In this document: one piece after another, positions 48,373 to 61,122 of the stretch | Position numbering within the stretch: position 1 is the stretch's first letter | How the letters are laid out: each line of letters opens with the position of its first letter | Assembly: GCA_030533445.1 (NCBI GenBank) | Contig: CM060064.1 | Location: 2,811,416 to 2,875,415 of the forward strand | Source: Cyprinodon diabolis | Taxonomy: Eukaryota > Chordata > Actinopteri > Cyprinodontiformes > Cyprinodontidae | DNA: 64,000 nucleotides | Direction of reading: 5' to 3' | The notes under the pieces: model-generated | What the model was told of the DNA's origin: nothing | What the model saw: only the letters and a program-made list of their open reading frames with translations | Database searches by the model: none | Translations under genes and position numbers: made by a program

Positions 48373-50859
48373 AGAACCCATAACCCTCTTGCTGCAAGGC
48401 AGCAGTGCTACTGAGCAGCACAGTTTCTAAACATTAAAAATTTTGTTCTTGTTATGTAAACAGAATGTATACATAATGTATAAAATTAATCTATTTATGT
48501 ATGAGAATCATTTAGAACAAAGACTGCAAAAAAAGTTTGAGTGGAGAGTGCTCTGGCTGCCCCCCGCAACAGAAAAAAAAGTATTAAGATTTGTATTTCT
48601 AAATGAGAAACATTTTCCTATCTGTCAAAAAAAAGAAATAAAAAAATTAGACGGAGCATTGCTTTTGCGCTGTGAACAGGTGGATCCTTAGCTGTGTGGA
48701 TTTGGGATAGCAGGTCTGCCACCATCTGGTGAATTTGATTGTTCTGGAAGTCTAGACTAATTCATGTTTGATCCACCAACTATTCTTCTTCCTGTCGGAT
48801 TATTTATTTTGTCATCATTTAGGCAGGCCGATGCAATTGATGTGGACATTTGCAGAATTTTTTTTAAGGACACTAACATTTCATTAAACACATCCATCCT
48901 AATGCGACCCTTAAATGTATTAATGTTTTTATTGCAAACCAACTTGGTAGTGATTTTTTTTTTTAAATGGGACTGAAGAGTAGATTGAGTCAAATCAACT
49001 GATTTTGTTTTTTAATTGAAGCCGGCTTGCACATCCAACGTTCAGCAGGCTGAGGTACTTTGTAATAACTTTCCTAAAGACCAGATGCAATTGAAGGCCA
49101 AAACCAAAAATAAAAAAGATGAATCCTTTCCCGATTATTTTTTATAATACAGTAGTTGCCATTTAAAATTTGCCCACTTTCCTTGCTGAGCCCTTGGTTG
49201 GTCCAATAAAAACAAAACAGAATATAAACTGTTCAATTTACTAAAAGATCACTGTTATACTAAAGGAATCAAGTTTATTCATTACTAAATACAGCTAAAA
49301 TGCATTTTTCGTAACCTTTTTATTGCCTTTACGTGCAAAGACAGTTTTCCTCTCACCCTTGTCGTTGAATACTGTATGACACATCAGCAACCCTCTGTTG
49401 CTATTAATATATATATTTATTTCCTCCATTGTTTCTGTTCTAAAGCACAACTTATCAGTCACTTAGTCAACTGATAGCTAAATGGAACTCTGCCAATGTC
49501 TCACAGGTCAGCACTTTGGGGATATCAGCAGTACATCGACATAGTGTTTGATTTAATGAAAAGGAGGGAGTCAGTGTCACAGATTCAGCAGTCTGTAGGC
49601 TGGTTTCCCACAGTGCAGTGCACTCATCTGGAAGCAGGAAGTAAACAAATAATGCCACAAGCGAAACAGCTGGGTACGCTGAGCTGTAGGCAGACACACA
49701 GGAGACTCCTGCATCAGTCTGGAAAGATGGTTCTGTTTGCAGAAGCAATAACCAACACTGGGCTGTGTTTACAACAACCTAGTCCAGTCGCTGTGTCACC
49801 AATCCTGATTAAAACAACCCACTCCTAGATATGTTCTCATTTCATGAATTCTGCAAAAAGAAAATGATGTTAAGAACAGATGTTTGTTTGCTACAACCCA
49901 GAGTTTGTAGAAATCTAGCTAATGGCCATCGGAAGTGAGTTCAACATGTTGAAACAAAGGGCTCTGGGAATTTCACTGCCTTTCCCTGTTTTGCATCCTG
50001 ATTGCTTACGTCTTTGGCAATTCAATTAGTACATTACACCAGTTACAGGCGATCCTGAAATTATTTACCCGTCTGACAGATCAAGGTTCACACTAATCTT
50101 TCATTCAACCAACAGGTTCCTCTGGTCGGAAATAAAATAAAAATTCTGTCCCAGTTGAAGTCGCAACCTGAAACTCAAGTAAAATGTTAGAGTGATGGGA
50201 AGGAGGCATCAAAGATTGTTGCTCATTGTTACAGATAAATCACAGAGATATTCTGGAAAATATGCAAAAAGCAGTTATAAGAACAGACTGATTGCATTAG
50301 TGGTAATAAGGATTTTTCAATTGCTATGCCATTTAAAAGGTATGCCAATCAGGTTCTCTGGCAGCTAGACTGACTTTTGTAGCTCCTCATGGCACCTATA
50401 ATACAAGTCAAATTATATCTAATATCCAAATGTCTCAGACTCTCACTTTCCTACTTAGCCTGCTTCCTCCCGGACCATCTCTAGAGATGCGTTATCCCCG
50501 GAGCCTTCCAAGCCATCCAGACAACAACCTTTGAAAACAGCTCCCCAGAGGGGAGGGTCTGATACCACCACACTACATGAGGAAGAAGTAAACACAGCTG
50601 TTTATGACTTTTTCAAAAGCCGCTTTATGCCATCCGAGAGCGACAGTAATTTCTTACTGTCGGTTTTCCAAAATGTGTTGATAGTGATGAAAAATATGAA
50701 CTAAATTATGAGATGTCTCTAGATGTTTACATTTGCAAACCGACGCAAGCATGAGCTGTTGCTTGCTCACCATTTTCTGCACGGTTCCGTCCACGTAGGT
50801 ACAAATTTTCTTGGTGCTCCATGCAGCAATTCTGTCTGCCCGGGGGGAGGGGGCGTGGA
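48373..50859. other. Intronic DNA, nothing recognised
   Basis: 2.5 kb without a supported gene or bounded repeat. ATACAGTAGTTGCCATTT near 49150 recalls the flank of the family E repeat at 57322. Confidence 0.4.
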
Positions 50860-51110
50860 ATCCCAAAATGATGTCATAAATCGAGCTTTAGTGGAGGCCA
50901 GGTGTGTCTTGGTTGTTCCATATTTGTCACTGTCATCCTCTGCCTATAATCTGGGATACATCTCTTCCAGTATCTCCTGGGGGAGCCCAAGGGTAGGGTC
51001 ATCAGTGAGACATGGTCCTTCCAGCATTCCATGACCTGTCACCTAGGCCTCCTTCTGGTGGGACATTCCTCCAGCACCATTTCTGCTCATCATGAAATCC
51101 TGCTTAATGC
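50860..51110 (-). repeat. Old LINE remnant
   Basis: AGACATGGTCCTTCCAGC and CTCCTTCTGGTGGGACATTC resemble the LINE 3' region at 24330-24400 (AGACATAGTCCCTCCAGC, CCCAATGGGACATGCC). It is degraded, without a frame. Confidence 0.35.
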
Positions 51111-52956
51111 ATCTAGTGTTTGATTTTCTGAAAAGTGCATCAGCAATGCGCCTCTGATACTGTCAGACTAGAATCAGAAACCTTCAGTCCCAAGTATTCT
51201 CCAGAGTCTTCAACTAACTCTCTAATTAGTAAAATTGTTTTCAGGATGCCATCCTTAACGGCGTTCCTTGTTGCACTCTACTGGCTTGATTGTCAGACTG
51301 CAACAGCTTCGACTGCACTTCCCCTCTCTTGATACCATGTCCATCTGTCATGTCTTTACTTGGTTCCATTCAAACCACAAAACACATACCATTCAGATTT
51401 ACGCAGGTGAGGATTCTCAGTCATCCAGGTCATAGTCATTCCAATAGAGTTAAAAAAACAATCCACTGGACTTTGTTTTGTTGGATGTTCTGCTTCCCAT
51501 CCAGGAAGCTTTTTCAATTAAAAATGTCAGGTGTGAGTGTGTATGGGAAAATAGTTTTGGCTTAGAAAACATGCAAACTGAGCTGGACGAATGGGTCCGA
51601 TCCTTGTGAATGGGTGATCGTTGGGTTCTTTGTTAGCCTGCAAATACCCAACACCTGTCTATGTCTCTGAAAGGGGTTTCGTTAGAGGGAATTGTTGGCT
51701 TGGCTGATATTAGAAAATGTCGCTATCATGTCATCAACACTTAAAATCCAACATAGAATCCATAAGAGACATTTGGGATAGGTTTGTGTGTGTTTGGGTA
51801 TGGGGTGTGTATGCTGTTGGGTGCAGATGGTGGTAAATCTGTTGTATATTAGATGGTAAATTATAAATAATATACTATAAATTTGTGTCATCGCTGTTAT
51901 TATTTAGATACTTATTGTCATTATAACCTCCAGCTACATGGCTTAGAAAGTTATTTTTTTTCTTTTACAACTTCCCTCATACTGCCAGTATGCTATCTGC
52001 TCATTTTAATAGGCGAGACCAAACCTCTTTGCATGTCTTAACATTTGCACCGCTTTCTTTGTAGCTCTTCCACAACATTCCAACTTATTGACAGTGCAAA
52101 AAAACAAAACAAATGGAATACATGGTTTCCTTTATTTTGAATTTTTGAGGATTGGATCCTAGTGTTGATCTGTGGTTATCAAGCAGGTTTTTTTTCATTT
52201 CTTGTGGTGTTTTTGAATGGTGTTCAGATCTCTGTTCCCTCAGCAGGCCACCGTTCAGCCCCAGAATATAAATGATGTTGACCAGCTGTTATGTTGAAAG
52301 CTCACAATTCATTAGTGGTGTATTATGCAGCAAAACCTGATCAAACAACTCGACTTCAGTCCAGGAGCCTTTTTATATGGTTTTATACACTCCAGAGATC
52401 AAGGCAGAGCATGTAAACTTTAACGTTGATATTCAAACAAAAATATAAACATTCTAGAACATGTTGGTCTGCCTTCCTCCTACCTTAAAGATGAAGTGTG
52501 TCTCGTCTTTCAGCAGGTTGTCTCTTGCTGTTTTCCAAGGCTTGGTCTCAGATGTTAACGTCTTTGTCCAAAGATTGTGTGAAATTGTAAACATTTTCAT
52601 TTTAAGAGCTGTAATAATGACCTTCTGGCATAAAGAGTAATTTTAGCTTCGCCGTTATTCAGGGGTTTTAAGTTAAAGTCAGAATGGAATCAGTTCACCA
52701 TGCAGGGACTCACCTTCTAAGACCAAGGATTTATGAATAGGAAATAATTTACTGCATGATGTCTTTGTGTTTTCAAAAGAACATAAAGCATAAACGCTCC
52801 TGCCATTCTTTTACATTAAAGAAAATGATTAGCGGTAAACTTAAAAGAAGCCAGAGCTGGTCTCTAGTATGATTTATTGGGACTGTCAATAATTATAGTT
52901 TTATAAAAGAGCCATAAAACGTTTTACAGAAAAAAAAAAAAATATATATATATATA
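51111..52956. other. Intronic DNA with one repeat trace
   Basis: 51405-51530 (GTGAGGATTCTCAGTCATCC, GCTTCCCATCCAGGAAGC) looks like a known kind of fish dispersed repeat; class not determined. The remainder is unrecognised and ends in a short AT run. Confidence 0.4.
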
Positions 52957-53395
52957 TTCAATTCAATTCAGTTTATTTATATAGCGCCAAATTCACAACA
53001 CATGTCATCTCAAGGCACTTTACAGTTCAACCAGATCATACAGTCAAATTGATACAAAGTTTTCTATCTAAGGAAAACCAGTTGATTGCATCGACTCATT
53101 GACTCAAATACAATCCCTCACACTAAGCATGCTTTTAGCAGAACCAGGCTCAGTGTGAGCGGCCATCTGCCGCGGCCGACTGGGGTTCAAGGAGACAGAA
53201 GCAGAGATACAAAAAGCAGCTGTAAAAGGCGGCCCCGTCCAGGAAACACACAGCCAGGCAGACGAGCTCCGAGGCAGCTCCCATGCCAGAGGATGAAGAG
53301 AGCACATCCACCCAGCCACGGCCAGAGAAACAGGACCACACTGGAAGACAGGCCGATCTCCAACATCTACAAACAAGGGTGTTGATGGAAGTGTA
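52957..53395 (-). repeat. Family A dispersed repeat
   Basis: The plus strand begins TTCAATTCAATTCAGTTTAT, the reversed pentamer tail, followed by the full body to TTGTAGATGTTGGAG in reverse. One internal deletion near 53135 removes the TTTCCTCTCCACTG region seen in other copies. Confidence 0.75.
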
Positions 53396-55064
53396 ACACT
53401 CACAATGAGTTTACAGTTGATAAAACAGATAATAAGACCAGTGCTAGGTTCGGCTATGAAAGTAGAGAAATGTGTAAGTGTATTAATGACCACAGACCAG
53501 AAAATATGATTAAACTGCCGGCTTATTATTTGAAAAGAACAATATTACAAACAATACACATACAATGACACAAAATTCAATCAAAATAGTTTCCCTGTTT
53601 CGTTCAGAATAATTGGTTTGACCCCTGTTTCACATTTACACCTAATTTTAGGTATTAAGGATACTATTTATTTTAACCTAGGTTATAGTTCTATTTAAGT
53701 TCAAAATTGGTACGATTAACTATTTTATTTATAGTTTGTTCAAATTTAATCTCTTTTTTAATCAATTTTAGTTATTTAGAGTTCTTTCTAGGAAGTTAAG
53801 GGGTTTTAATTTCCCGTTTTAACTATTTCTTTTTTCTATTATAACCCAACAGATAATTTACATTCCACACAATTACAATGAATACTGAAAATGATCCAGA
53901 AAGAAAATCAATAAAACACAAAAGAACCAAATCCAGCAAAAGACTGGATAACTTGTGCTTCAATCAATGTCTTTTCTCTCTGTTGATCCTGAAGGGTTAA
54001 TTCTGAATCCACTGCTTTTTTTTTTTTTTAGCAGGAAAAAATGGGCAGGTCATACCAGTTTGGATGATTTGAAATGTCCAGCAGAGGGCGTATCTCCTGC
54101 TAGACGGCGGTTACAGGGCTCCTGAGTTACGGCTCGCCATCTTGTTTCTCAATAGTGGAATCCAACTCAGCAATCGACTTTCTCGGTCCAATCTCCAGCA
54201 GAAACTTAAAGGCCTGCTTTAATAACCAACAAAGCATACAAAAGTTCTTTTTAACTTTGCTTTCTACTGAATAAAGTAATATTTACGTCGATTTGGCTGC
54301 TGAACATTGTGTGTGTGGGGGAAAATGCTTCAACCACACCAGTCCATACATTAATTCCAAGGGTTTTTTTTTTTTAACATAAAAAACATAAATGCACTAC
54401 TTTAGCTTCACATTGCAATGAAATACAATTGTCTTACAAAAAAAAATCCTTCACAGAAGATAAAATACACTTTTTAACTCACCAAGTCCAGTTCTGTAAC
54501 ATAAAACACTCCCGAATTCGGTCAGGGAAAAAAAAATATATGTGGAAAGCTCCTCCTCCAAAAACGTGAAAAATATTCCAGACAGCAGGTAGTCTTTTCA
54601 ATGGTCAATTTCCTCTTATTGTCTCTCTTTACCAGCACGACTCCATTAGTTTCTTCGTTCTCTCTATTCTTCTCCCTCGCTTTCTCTGCTAGCGCCAGAG
54701 AACATAGCGACCCAATTGGCTGGAGCTTGTCACATGGGCTACAAATCAATGTGACCCTTCAGAGTAAGACGTTTTTCTCAGATTTAACCATTTAGCTGCT
54801 GGCAAAATAAATCTCTTTTATACAGTTTTAAACAAAATAAAATATAAAATGAAATACACCATTTATAATATCTGTAATTATTATTATTAATATTTTTAAC
54901 TATTTTAAAGCCTATTTATTTCCTATTTATTTATTTATTTCGTATTTGAGCATTTTATAGCTATTTTTATGAAAGGTTTATGTTTAATGAGGGCTATGTT
55001 TTCCTGGGTTACAGAAGCAGCACAGCTGATGTTTCTTTCCTGGGTGACATCACAGCCAAACAGG

Positions 55065-55068
<4 letters not shown>
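53396..55068. other. Intronic DNA, unknown repeat likely
   Basis: No gene. AT-rich text from 53460 to 53960 and a segment near 54020-54200 were not matched to anything in the window. Confidence 0.4.

Positions 55069-55157
<89 letters not shown>
55069..55157. repeat. Long (AT)n microsatellite
   Basis: 89 bases of uninterrupted AT. It yields spurious (YI)n reading frames on both strands. Confidence 0.97.
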
Positions 55158-55160
<3 letters not shown>

Positions 55161-55904
55161 CTGCAATTTGTCCTGCAACAACAAAAAGCAATATCCACAG
55201 GATATTGCAACCTATGTAAATCACAGGTGGGATGTTGTTCTTAGGCTTCCTAGCAGAGAACACATCACAAGCAGAAAGGGTAGTTTTACTGCAAGTGTTG
55301 CTTAAAAATACTATTTACAGCTCTGATTTTTTTCATGAAAAGGTGTTGAGCATCAAGACTAATCAATCAAAATATTAATGACTGTTAAAATCCCTGTGTC
55401 CCCCCATGTGTCCTGTATGCTTGTAAATAAAATACTGCAGACGAGGAAATTCTTTCACTGTGTGCTGCTTTAGGCAATGACTGACCATCAGAGATGATAA
55501 AGAACTCAGGATAATTTTTGTGTTTAAGAAATAAAGAATAACTTAGATAGTGTTTTTATGATTGCTTCTAATTTTTAAGTTCATTACTTCTTGATACGTA
55601 CATTATTGGCTGTATTCTCAACCTGAAGCAGAAGTAGGATATTTAAAAGTGGTGAAAAACACAATTACCACAAGAAGTTCAAAAGATAGCGGATTCCAGA
55701 TTAGTTACAAACATTTTTGACATCATTATCTGTCCTTTGTTTGTAGCTAACAATGATGTCACATTTTAAATCATATTTTCATGTAAAATAAAGAACTTTC
55801 TAAAAGAAATCCAACAGAATGCATCAGAGGATAGAAGAATTCTCTGGATATCTTGTTTGTGAATGAATGAGAACATTGATTTTCACCTGTTAGCTGTGTC
55901 ACTG
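55158..55904. other. Intronic DNA
   Basis: No supported feature. Confidence 0.4.
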
Positions 55905-56118
55905 TGTGATGTGGAGGCTGCAGCGCCTCAGACTGGAAGAACATGAGGACAGTGGTGCGAATAGCAGAAAAGATCACCAGGGCTCCTCTTCTACAATTAA
56001 AGACATTTCATCCCAGCGCTGCTTGTCCTGAGCCCGTGACATCATCAGTGACCCCTCACCCCCCCACTTTGTATACACTCTGTGTTTACAAAGTGACAAT
56101 AAAGTTGTGTAAGTAAGT
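55905..56118 (+). repeat. L2-type LINE 3' end remnant
   Basis: Translation across 55920-56060 gives WKNMRTVVRIAEKITRAPL, resembling the end of L2/Rex1 polymerases, followed by CACCCCCCCACTTTG and GACAATAAAGTTGTG, a LINE-like 3' end. Frame broken. Confidence 0.4.
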
Positions 56119-56164
56119 CAGATAGCTTCTTGTCAGGGACCACCTTTGTAATGTCTTCTTTTTT

Positions 56165-56402
56165 CCCCCAGCAGTTTATTGTCATCCCACTGTCACAAGT
56201 ACAGAGCAACAAAATTATCTCTACGTATTTAACCCCTCCCCTTGGAGAGCAGCCGGCTGCCATTGAGAGGGGCCCAGGGAGCAGTATGGGGTTAAGGGTC
56301 TTGCTCAGGGACCCAGACTGGCAGTCTGTGGGAGTGGGTCTCCAAATCAAAACCTCAGGATTCCAAATGCAATGCCCTAACCACTAGGCCGCCACTCCCC
56401 AT
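56165..56402 (-). repeat. tRNA-derived SINE, copy 3
   Basis: Minus-strand GGGGAGTGGCGGCCTAGTGG head, TCCCTGAGCAAGACCCTTAA body and TGACAATAAACTGCTGG end. It has an extra GC-rich insertion relative to the other copies (56250-56280). Confidence 0.65.
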
Positions 56403-56864
56403 GAAGGCATTACCGTATTGTCACAGACAATAGCTGAAAATATACAAAGAAAAATCATTTTCGAGATGAGATCTTGTTTTTCTTTCTTTTATACCTATTT
56501 AGGGATTAGTACATTTGCTTATTATAAGAATATTTATAAAAGCTAAATAAAACTATATTATATTCACATTTTTAACAAGGTTGATAATAAGAATAGAGCA
56601 GAATAAATCTAATCTTATTCAGGTATGTGTGTGTTGGAAAGGCTGGGCTTAATGTCTGACAGGACATGAACTAAGTACAGATATTTCCCAACAACTTAAG
56701 GATAAAACCTGGAGCTACTGTAAATAAAATCTAGCAACATAGTGTAGTTTCCCTGGTTTTCATGAGAAATAGCTCTAAAACCAGGGACCGCAGCAGCTGG
56801 GCCGTTTTATTAATGGAAATATGTCCAAAGTGAACCGTTTTTTTTTTCTGTTCTTTTGTTTCAG
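56403..56864. other. End of giant intron
   Basis: No gene. Ends in a T-rich tract and TTTGTTTCAG acceptor for the exon at 56865. Confidence 0.5.
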
Positions 56865-57046
56865 GTCTCATTCGGTTGCAAGAACTAATAAAAGCACCAT
56901 CTCGGTACAACATTCGCTTAAAGATCCGGCAACTGCCTGCAGACACAAAGGATGCCAAGCCTCTATTGAAGGAGATGAAAAGGGGAAAAGAGTTTCATAT
57001 CATCTTTGACTGCGGTCATGAGATGGCTGCTGGGATCCTGAAGCAG
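56865..57046 (+). CDS. grik2: Kainate receptor GluK2 exon, N-terminal domain (182 bp)
   Basis: Third receptor exon. It completes the Gly codon left open at 8270 and reads [20 protein letters not shown], then [20 protein letters not shown] and [20 protein letters not shown]. It ends on a codon boundary before the donor GTATGG. It encodes the middle of the extracellular amino-terminal domain. [24 protein letters not shown] matches GluK2, where GluK1 has RQLPSGNKDAKPL and KEFYVIF. No frame breaks. Later exons, including ligand-binding and channel domains, lie beyond the window. Confidence 0.93.
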
Positions 57047-57321
57047 GTATGGACTTTGGCTCCACACACTGTGTGCTGCTGCTTCCATGTAAAATGAATG
57101 AATGGAGCTCTGAGAAAGCAGCAGGGGGTCGGCTTAAAGCGAAGGTTGTTAAACAGTTTTCTCTGCAATATGTGTGAGTTATTTTCTTGGAACTGGATCT
57201 GTGATCTGATATAAACTAAAATGCCACCAAAAAAGTTCTGCCGGAAGTGACTGGAAATTGTCACAAGCCTAATATCTGCTGATTTTGTTTTTCTGTTCAA
57301 GATCATTTGCAAATGAAGAAT

Positions 57322-57556
57322 ACAGTAGTAGCCATTCAAAATGGCCCTTCCTAGTCAAAAGCCAGCCGAAGGGCAGCTGAATGGCAGCAAAGCCCCCATA
57401 GACGTGCATATTTTCTTACTTTGACTCCACCCTTTCACTGAATTACAGGGTCGGACCAGGAGATGGTGTTTCTCTTTAGATCTTAATGTCCACAAATCCT
57501 GAGAGAATATTTTAATATAAAGATTGATGTTTTAAAAGGAATTGTAGGGGACGAGC
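57322..57556 (+). repeat. Family E dispersed repeat
   Basis: GTAGCCATTCAAAATGG, CTTTGACTCCACCCTTTCAC and TTAATGTCCACAAATCC match 34008-34262. The 275 bp between the exon and this repeat hold nothing recognised. Confidence 0.65.
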
Positions 57557-58016
57557 CAAGGGCTACTACTGTAAATGAGGGAGAAATCATTCAACATTTA
57601 AGTAGCTTCCTTATGATTGACCAAATAACTGCTGTTTCTGAGATGTTTCACATCCTTAAAAGGACACCTGTGTCTCAGAGAGTGATCAACCTCCCTGATC
57701 CCTTAAACTACTTTTGCCTTAAAAATGTCCATTTCAGTCAATAATTCAATTCCACAGAGTTAGATGTCTGCATATCTGTTGATTTTGATTTTAGTTCCTC
57801 TACTAACCCATTCTAGTAAGCAAAGCCAAGAAATAAAATCTGTATGAAAACGGTTCTTGATCTGGTTTGTAATGTTGGAAAGCTGATAATTGAAGCACAG
57901 GGGTAGCTAAAAATAAATGATACATTTCTGTAAACTTCTTTCTATTGAGTTTTGCTTGGTGAAGCCCACAATTAGCTTCTTTCACTGGAGTTCTGAGACT
58001 CTATTTTTGTGTCATA
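57557..58016. other. Intronic DNA
   Basis: No supported feature. Confidence 0.4.
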
Positions 58017-58982
58017 TACTGTATTTTCGCGACTATAAAGTGCATATAAATGTCTTTTTTTCCCCTCAAAATGTGCGCCCTATGTGTGTTGTTACTGCGG
58101 ACGTTGTTGAGACCAACATGAGAAAGTTAAAGGGGAAAGTGTGGGCGTGGATCTGCTGCCACGCAAATGGACAGAAACTGCCACCTATGGTGATTTTTAA
58201 GAGAAAGACTTTGCCTAAAGAGACTTTTCCAGCTGGAGTCGTTATTAAGGCAAATGAAGAGGGCTGGATGGATGAGGAGATGATGAAAGCGTGGCTTAGG
58301 GAGGTGTATGTAAGGTGTATGTCACGCATCACCATCGCTGTTAATCTGTGACTCCATGCGTGCCCATCTCACAGCCGATGTGAAAAACATGGTGAAACAA
58401 ATGAACGCTGTGCTCGCCGTTATCCCGGGAGGTCTGACAAAGGAACTTCAACCGCTCGACATCGGTGTGAACCGGCCGTTCAAAGTAAGGCTGCGAGCGG
58501 CGTGGGAGCGATGGATGACCGACGGAGACCACAGTTTCACGAAAAGTGGAAGGCAGCGCCGGGCAAGTTACGCCACAGTTTGCAGATGGATTGTTGATGC
58601 TTGGGCTAACGTGTCTGCTGGCTCTGTTGTTCGAGCTTTCGCAAAAGCCGGCGTCATTTCCGAGGAGCCGCCCGGCACGGAAAGTGACTCCGACAGTGAA
58701 GAAGGGGAAATTGGCATGTCTGATTTAGCGCAGCTGTTTAATTCAGAAACAGAGGATGATGACTTTGATGGGTTTGATTAATACTTTGTAATAAATACAT
58801 GAATAAAGCACAATCATAGTCAGTTTTGCTCCTGCTCTATTTTAAATGCGCAGTAGAGGTATTTAAACGTAGTAGAGGACATGTACCGGTATATAAAACC
58901 TGCGCCCTATAATCCGGTGCGCCTTATGTGTGTGTTAAATACAGTAATTGCACACATAACTGAGATTGCGCCTTTAAGTCTT
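58017..58982 (+). mobile_element. pogo/Tigger-like element, copy 2
   Basis: Left end TACTGTATTTTCGCGACTAT. Right side ATAATCCGGTGCGCCTTATG, mirroring the left end of copy 1, then a degraded end near 58982. The region from about 58095 to 58781 encodes the transposase catalytic part; the DNA-binding N-terminus is deleted. Confidence 0.7.
58095..58781 (+). pseudogene. pogo-like DDE transposase, frameshifted
   Basis: First frame: MRKLKGKVWAWICCHANGQK, LPPMVIFKRKTLPKETFP and MDEEMMKAWLREVYV, the part of a DDE_1 core between the first and second Asp. At about 58320-58345 the frame shifts. The second frame then gives ICDSMRAHL (second Asp), VIPGGLTKELQPLDIGVNRP (third Asp, 35 residues later) and the acidic tail DSEEGEIGMSDLAQLF to DDDFDGFD, stopping at 58781. 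It is inactive as it stands. Nearly identical to copy 1 at 31770-32240. Confidence 0.75.
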
Positions 58983-59218
58983 GAAGGCGTCCTTAATTTT
59001 TTCCTTAATTTTTTCCTCTTTCCCAAGTTAATGTGCACTTTGGTGCTACTCATAAACCCAGAATTTTCCAGCCAAACAAGAGAGCCCTAAACTCTGTGAG
59101 GAAGGATCCAGTAACAGCGAAAGGGGGCCGTGAGAGATTTAGACAGATTGGGAGATATTTGACCTCCTCCTCTGCTGCTAGAGGAGCTTCAACAGGAGTG
59201 CAGGACTCCTGTCTATAA

Positions 59219-59839
59219 GGCTACAGTCACATAGCAGCCTGAAGTAACCCGAATCCGATTTTTTTTTGCCAAATGCGACCTGTATCTGATTTTTTCATGG
59301 CAGTCTCAACAACACAGATCTGATGTTTTTCCAGTGCGACCCAGGACACTTGGCTCTGTGGTCCGGAATCCGATCCGAATTGGATCTTTTCAGATACGAC
59401 CTGTGTCTTAATGGCCAGGTCGCATTCATCCGACCTGAACGTCACTAATACTCAACAAAGGTCACTATTGTGCGTCTTACTACTCAGAAGCAGGAAGAAA
59501 AAAAACAACAACCATGAGAGGCGATGGTGAGGAGAGCAGTCTTTTTTTTTAGCCATCTTGGAAAAAATTTAGTTTTTAAGGTTGGGAAAGATAGCTAGAT
59601 GTGCTCCAGTACTACCATCCATGTTTACTTCCTTAAACGCAGAGCTTGTGAGATGCTTGTGACGTCATTGCGTCCTCTACTACTCTACTACACATGCGGG
59701 ACACTTTAGTTGCATGAATGCAGTTCACACAAAAGATCACATCCAGGTTGCATTATGTGAACGGCAATGCATAAAAAAATCGTTTTTTTACTAAAAAAAA
59801 TCAGAATTGAGCATCAAGGCCTGCAGTTGGAACGTATCC
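59219..59839 (-). mobile_element. Harbinger-like MITE, copy 2 (empty for hAT)
   Basis: Plus-strand ends GGCTACAGTCACATAGCAGC and CTGCAGTTGGAACGTATCC, flanked by TAA (59216-59218 and 59840-59842). Reverse complement of 10819-11856 without that copy's hAT insertion. Non-coding. 58983-59215 holds nothing recognised. Confidence 0.6.
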
Positions 59840-59842
59840 TAA

Positions 59843-61050
59843 GTATGTGGCCCCCAGTGACAAAGTTCTACACCCCAACCATTACCCTGGTCTCTTTACT
59901 CTCTACCAGCGTGGCCCCCAGGATGTCCCCATTGCTAGTTCATCTTTAAACCTGAGCCTGTGCCTGATTACTTACAATATGCCTACATTTTGCAGCTGTG
60001 TGAAAGAATATGCCGGATGACAGGACAAGCTCAAACAACTTGTAACAAACTTGTAGAAAAAAAAATATTCCTATTAAAAAATGGGATTAGAAGAAGAATT
60101 TCAGTCTCACATGCTTTGTTTTCTCTAAAATAGTCAGTATCAGAGCAGAAGTGGGAATTACTCTGCAATTGAATCACTTCAGTACTTAAACTGCAGCCCA
60201 GTTCATCTTCACAAAGGCTGCAGCCATAATCATCTGTGTATATTTTCTATCTTTGTGGTGAAAAATATGTAGCCAGGCAATTTCTTTTTGGATAAAAGCC
60301 ATAAAAACAGATCTTCGTGTTTCTGGTATAAAACAGAGTTGATGAGAAATTATAGCTTTCTTTAATATTTAGTTTTCGCTTTTAAATGCCATATAGAAAA
60401 GTTGACAGATGATAACAGTAAACTCTGGAACAAAAAATACACTGAAACTAACTACGTCTAAACTTCCATGACAAAATTAACTTCTTTTTATATCTGACTC
60501 ATTGTTGTTTACGAACCTTTTTTGATTCATTCTTATATTTTTCAGACGTCCAAAGAAAGAATGAATTTACTTTCAATTGCTGATTTCCTCCACAAGCTGT
60601 GAAAGTTGTCACAGTTTCTCATCTGACACCGGCAGCCATATTGCCTTTCCATGTATTAAATCAGATCTAACCTGTGATCCATGGTGGTTTGATGAAGTTC
60701 ACCGCAGGTAGAACTTCAGTAATCCAGCACAGCCCCCACTAGATGGCCCAGAGCCAAACACTCTCACAGTTGGATGATAATAGAATAAGCGGATTTTACC
60801 ACCACAGCCGCTTTCATAGGGCTATATTTTCAGACACATTATCCTGTTGAGAGGCGCGATGCCTATATATGTCAGCTGGAGGACTTACAATGGTTTTCTG
60901 AGCTGATAAGAAATTATGGAGTACATCTACATGGAAGCATCCATATTTGTGTTTTACCAGCTCAGAGACAGTAGATCATAATAATTAATAAATAAATCCA
61001 CAAATTGAGGTTTTATCATTTCATTATTTTACACCTTTTTGCCCTGTAAG
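59843..61050. other. Intronic DNA
   Basis: No supported feature. Confidence 0.4.
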
Positions 61051-61122
61051 CTGGTGGTAACCTTAATTTCCGGAGGGAGTATTCCCAAGGGATCAATAAA
61101 GTACTGTCTAAGTCTAAGTCTA
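61051..61122 (+). repeat. LINE/SINE 3' tail
   Basis: CAAGGGATCAATAAAGTACT followed by three GTCTAA-type units, a typical retroposon terminal repeat in fish. No body recognised. Confidence 0.45.

Noticed and set aside
53086..53493. Frames like MSGHLPRPTGVQGDRSRD and their opposite-strand partners
   Set aside because: The same peptides recur at 6636-6911, 29037-29225 and 46547-46735 because they are encoded by every family A repeat copy.
54935..55263. Four overlapping frames rich in Tyr-Ile repeats
   Set aside because: They are translations of the AT microsatellite on both strands, not proteins.
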